This document shows, in pieces, positions 61,378 to 64,000 of a DNA stretch of 64,000 nucleotides. A model generated the notes under the pieces. That model was not told the origin of the DNA. It saw nothing but the letters and a program-made list of their open reading frames with translations, and did no database searches. Numbering within the stretch: position 1 is the first letter of the stretch; each line of letters starts with the position of its first letter. A program made the position numbers and the translations under genes. Source of the stretch: RPQJ01 sp052035645 (GTDB lineage Bacteria; Pseudomonadota; Gammaproteobacteria; Steroidobacterales; Steroidobacteraceae). The stretch lies in contig JBPOHK010000016.1 of NCBI GenBank assembly GCA_052035645.1, forward strand, positions 1 to 64,000. Direction: 5' to 3'.

Positions 61378-62585
61378 GACTTCGTGCCCGACAACCGGTG
61401 CGCGAACGCGGCGCTCAGGACCCGCGTGAATCCGACGATGCCGGGCAGCGGGTCGTCCCAGCAGCCGACGGGCTGCAGCGCGGGCAGCACGTCCCCGGGC
61501 CAGCGGCCCCAGCTCGCCCGGCCCTGCTTCACCAGCGGCTGCATCGCGAAGAAATCGTAGTACGGATACACGCACCTCGCGCCGACGCGGTAGTGCTCGA
61601 CGGCCGGCACGGGCCGCCCCAGCGCGTCGTCGTAGGCCATGCGGCAGACGTCGACCCCGCAGCGCACCGCGAAGTCGATGAACCACCACGGCCGCGCGTT
61701 GACCTCGAGCAGCTTGAACAACCCGTCGCGCGGGTCGCGCTTGAACTCGGCCGAGAAGATGCCCCGGTAGGCGACCTCGCCGAGCACCTTGCGCACCGTG
61801 TCGACGGCGCCGGCCACCTCTGCGAGCGGCACGCTCACCATGAACGTGCTGTTGCCGAAGTCGGGCGGGTAGATCCGCAGCCGCCGGCGCGGGAACAGCG
61901 CCTTCACGGTGCCCGTCCGATCGACGTAACCGTCGATGAAGTAATGCTCGTCGAAGGAACCCGGGATGTACTCCTGGAGGACGACGCTCATGCCGGTCGC
62001 GAGCACCTCGTCGAGGCGACGACGTGCATCCTCGGCCGTGCGCACCCTGAGGCCCTTGGTGCCGAAGTGCGCGAGGAAGCTCTGCGAATCGGTCGGCTTC
62101 AGGAAGTAGAACGTCTCGTCGGACGGCGGCAGGACCTCGACGTCGGCCACGCTCTCGATCAGCCGCGTGCCTGGCATCGGCACGCCGAGCCGCGCCAGCA
62201 ACTGGGCGAGCCGTGCCTTGTTCTGCAGCGTCTCGAGCGCGGCGCGTGGCGGCACCACGCTGCGGTACTGGTCTGACCCGCGCTCGACGAACTCCGCGAC
62301 GACCTTGTTCCAGTCGTCGCTGCACGCACAGAGGTACGCGCGCGGCAGTCCGGATTCCCGCAGCACGCGCTCGAGGAGTTCGAGGCTGGGTCGCGGAGTG
62401 CTCTCGAGCGGCCGGGTGCCGGGCAGGGGCTCGAACCAGCGCGAGCGGCAGATGAGGTCGTCGCGCACGGCCGGGAAGACGTACGCACGGATGCCCGAAC
62501 GCGAAAACGCGCGCAGCACTCCCAGTCCCGTCACTCCCCCGGAGAGGATGACCACGGGCCACTCGCCCGGCGCCTCCCGGCTCAC
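61374..62585 (-). CDS. ATP-grasp family ligase
   Basis: A 403-aa ATP-grasp enzyme. The N-terminal pre-ATP-grasp fold is VVILSGGVTGLGVLRAFSRSGIRAYVF. The central TLQNKARLAQLLARLGVPMPGT, FYFLKPTDSQSFLAHFGTKG and VVLQEYIPGSFDEHYFIDGYVDRTGT carry the ATP-binding Lys and the EYIPG hinge. EFKRDPRDGLFKLLEVNARPWW holds the metal-binding Glu and Asn. It forms an amide or ester from a carboxylate using ATP. GTG 62585 is chosen because GGAAG is suitably placed; there is no ATG in frame nearby. It leads the operon ATP-grasp, FemAB, TPP enzyme, flippase. Confidence 0.87.
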   Translation of the reverse strand: MSREAPGEWPVVILSGGVTGLGVLRAFSRSGIRAYVFPAVRDDLICRSRWFEPLPGTRPLESTPRPSLELLERVLRESGLPRAYLCACSDDWNKVVAEFVERGSDQYRSVVPPRAALETLQNKARLAQLLARLGVPMPGTRLIESVADVEVLPPSDETFYFLKPTDSQSFLAHFGTKGLRVRTAEDARRRLDEVLATGMSVVLQEYIPGSFDEHYFIDGYVDRTGTVKALFPRRRLRIYPPDFGNSTFMVSVPLAEVAGAVDTVRKVLGEVAYRGIFSAEFKRDPRDGLFKLLEVNARPWWFIDFAVRCGVDVCRMAYDDALGRPVPAVEHYRVGARCVYPYYDFFAMQPLVKQGRASWGRWPGDVLPALQPVGCWDDPLPGIVGFTRVLSAAFAHRLSGTKS

Positions 62586-63035
62586 ACCGCTGACTTCCGC
62601 AACTGTAACGGTCTCCTTGCGGTCCGCGTCGCGGGACGGGGACCTCCGATCGTGAATTCTTACATATGCCGGAAAGGCAGGACCAAGATTCGACGCGGCC
62701 AGTGCGCGACGCGTCACTGTTTGGCCTGGTGGCCGATGTGCGCTCCCATCGCGGCCCCGGCCAGCGGGAACCGCGGCCGACCCCGGACGGAGTCCTGCCC
62801 GGCCGTGCCGACCGCCTCGCCTCGGCTGGTGCCGCGGTCGGTGCCGGGCTGTGAGCCCGGTCGACATAAGCTGCCGGAAGGCGGACCTGCTTCGCAGAAC
62901 GCCGGCGCGTCCTGGGCCAACCTCGCGGGGCCCGGGACGGCAGGACGCTGGCAGTGACGCGCGCTCGTCGCGCCCTGGAGCGCTGCCTGTGGCCCGAACG
63001 GTCATCGCGAGCTTTGCTATCGTATCGACAACAAC
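62586..63035. other. 450-bp divergent intergenic region
   Basis: It separates the ATP-grasp operon from the acyl-CoA ligase gene and should hold both promoters. A strong GGAGGT (62641-62646, minus strand) has no start codon at useful spacing. Short frames exist on both strands, but none has a ribosome site or conserved look. No repeat, tRNA or terminator was seen. Confidence 0.5.
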
Positions 63036-64000
63036 ATGAACACGCTGATCCATGACTTGCTGAGCGCGAGCGCCCAGCGCCAGCCGGGCGCCCGCGCGCT
63101 GACGTTCAAGAAGATCGACGTCCCCTACGCGGACCTGGCCGGGCTCGCGGGCGAATTCTCGCGCGCCCTGCTGGCGGCCGGGCTGTCGAAGCAGGAACGC
63201 GCCGCGGTCTACCTGCCGAAACGCATCGAGACGGTGGCCGCGATCTTCGGGACGACCATGGCGGGGTGCGTGTTCGTGCCCGTCAATCCCCTGCTCAAGC
63301 CGCCGCAGGTCGGGCACATCCTGCGCGACTGCAACGTCCGCGTGCTCGTCACCACCGCTCAGCGACTGGGCGAACTGGCGGAGGAAATCGCCCAGTGCCC
63401 GGACCTGCACACGCTGGTCGTGCTCGACGGCGTGCCGACGGCCTCGCCGAAAGGCAAGCACACGGTCGCCTGGGAAGCCTTCCTGGCCGCCGGGGCGGGC
63501 ACCCCGCATCGGGTCATCGACACCGACATGGCGGCGATCTTGTACACGTCCGGCAGCACCGGCAAGCCCAAGGGCGTCGTGCTCTCGCACCGGAACATGG
63601 TGACCGGCGCCTGGAGCGTCTCGAGCTACCTCGAGAACCGGCCGGAGGACCGCCTGCTCGCCGTGCTGCCGCTCAGCTTCGACTACGGCTTCAGCCAGCT
63701 GACCACCGCGTTCCACGTCGGCGCCAGCGTGGTGCTGATGGACTACCTGCTGCCGCGCGACATCCTCAACGCCGTCGTGCAGCACCGCATCACCGGGCTG
63801 GCGGCCGTCCCGCCGGTCTGGATCCAGCTCGCGGAGCTGACGTGGCCCGGGACGGTGACCGACCACCTGCGCTATTTCACCAACTCCGGCGGCGCGATGC
63901 CGACCGCGACGCTCGCGAAGCTGCGCGCGGCCTGGCCGCGCACCCGGCCGTTCCTCATGTACGGCCTGACGGAGGCGTTCCGCGCCACGTACCTGCCGCC
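63036..64000 (+). CDS. Acyl-CoA ligase (AMP-forming), exosortase A-associated type, 3' truncated by the window
   Basis: The first 321 codons of an ANL-superfamily adenylate-forming enzyme. The ATP loop is AAILYTSGSTGKPKGVVLSHRN (about residues 166-187). PLSFDYGFSQLTTAFHVGASVVLMDYLLPRD and FTNSGGAMPTATLAKLRAAWPRTRPFLMYGLTEAFRATYLPP follow, the latter being very like the acyl-CoA ligases found with exosortase A (XrtA) and EPS genes. It would activate a carboxylic acid as acyl-AMP and load it on CoA or a carrier protein; a phosphopantetheine carrier is often encoded nearby. The ATG at 63036 has no clear ribosome site. The gene continues past base 64000. Confidence 0.88.
   Translation, partial: MNTLIHDLLSASAQRQPGARALTFKKIDVPYADLAGLAGEFSRALLAAGLSKQERAAVYLPKRIETVAAIFGTTMAGCVFVPVNPLLKPPQVGHILRDCNVRVLVTTAQRLGELAEEIAQCPDLHTLVVLDGVPTASPKGKHTVAWEAFLAAGAGTPHRVIDTDMAAILYTSGSTGKPKGVVLSHRNMVTGAWSVSSYLENRPEDRLLAVLPLSFDYGFSQLTTAFHVGASVVLMDYLLPRDILNAVVQHRITGLAAVPPVWIQLAELTWPGTVTDHLRYFTNSGGAMPTATLAKLRAAWPRTRPFLMYGLTEAFRATYLP

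Noticed and set aside
62652..62957. Small frames of 60-100 codons in the intergenic region
   Set aside because: They have no ribosome site, are Arg/Pro/Gly-rich, and several overlap each other on both strands.

Overview
The window is 64 kb of very GC-rich, gene-dense chromosomal DNA from a Gram-negative proteobacterium, most likely a gammaproteobacterium; a betaproteobacterium is not excluded. Reasons: a tsaB gene beside a YoaA/DinG-type helicase, dapD near dapE, a complete Pst/PhoU/PhoBR phosphate system with recognisable Pho boxes, a GlrK-QseG-GlrR-type locus, a phasin (polyhydroxyalkanoate storage), a GTP-type PEP carboxykinase, a PEP-CTERM secreted protein, and at the right edge an acyl-CoA ligase of the exosortase A-associated type. 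No rRNA, tRNA, CRISPR array, transposase or prophage was seen.

Region by region. (1) 1-302: a long perfect inverted repeat in front of dapD. (2) 0.3-15.6 kb: lysine-pathway genes dapD and dapE surround a phosphate island. pstS-pstC-pstA-pstB-phoU, a second phoU coupled to dsbB, a putative porin, phoR and phoB all lie on the minus strand. Pho boxes precede pstS, phoB and the porin, and the phoB box lies inside the end of tsaB. (3) 15.6-31.5 kb: an exported DUF11-like protein, phasin, pckG, an adenylate/guanylate cyclase-FHA protein, a dusA-GCS2 ligase-N-formylglutamate amidohydrolase operon, a 1191-aa multi-PAS GGDEF/EAL protein, typA, a lipoprotein, and a PKD lipoprotein that carries an HExxH site. 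(4) 31.5-39.9 kb: galE, an unknown protein, srkA, a GlrK-type sensor kinase, a QseG-like lipoprotein, a GlrR-type regulator whose AAA+ domain has lost the sigma-54 contact loop, an Ig/fibronectin lipoprotein and an LhgO-like oxidoreductase.

(5) 40-64 kb: a surface-glycan region. A 1404-aa lipoprotein has twelve Ig-like repeats followed by a DUF4038 (GH140-like) domain; a 464-aa paralogue of that domain lies 7 kb downstream. Between them a tight six-gene minus-strand operon encodes sugar and nucleotide-sugar chemistry (extended SDR, RfbC-type epimerase, DUF4910 peptidase-like protein, RfbF-type cytidylyltransferase, PIG-L deacetylase, class III aminotransferase) and faces a 2OG-Fe(II) oxygenase. 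A plus-strand set (glycosyltransferase, sugar C-methyltransferase, Wzm, Wzt with a C-terminal glycan-binding domain) meets head-on a minus-strand operon (ATP-grasp, FemAB/GNAT-like, TPP enzyme, Wzx-like flippase). Two kinds of glycan exporter therefore end within 11 bp of each other. The window ends inside the exosortase-associated ligase, suggesting that an exosortase/EPS locus continues beyond it.

The most promising candidate for an undescribed system is the coupled ATP-grasp/FemAB/TPP/Wzx operon together with the neighbouring six-gene sugar operon and the two GH140-like lipoproteins. Its product cannot be deduced from sequence alone. All product names come from reading the protein sequences by eye; no database search was run.
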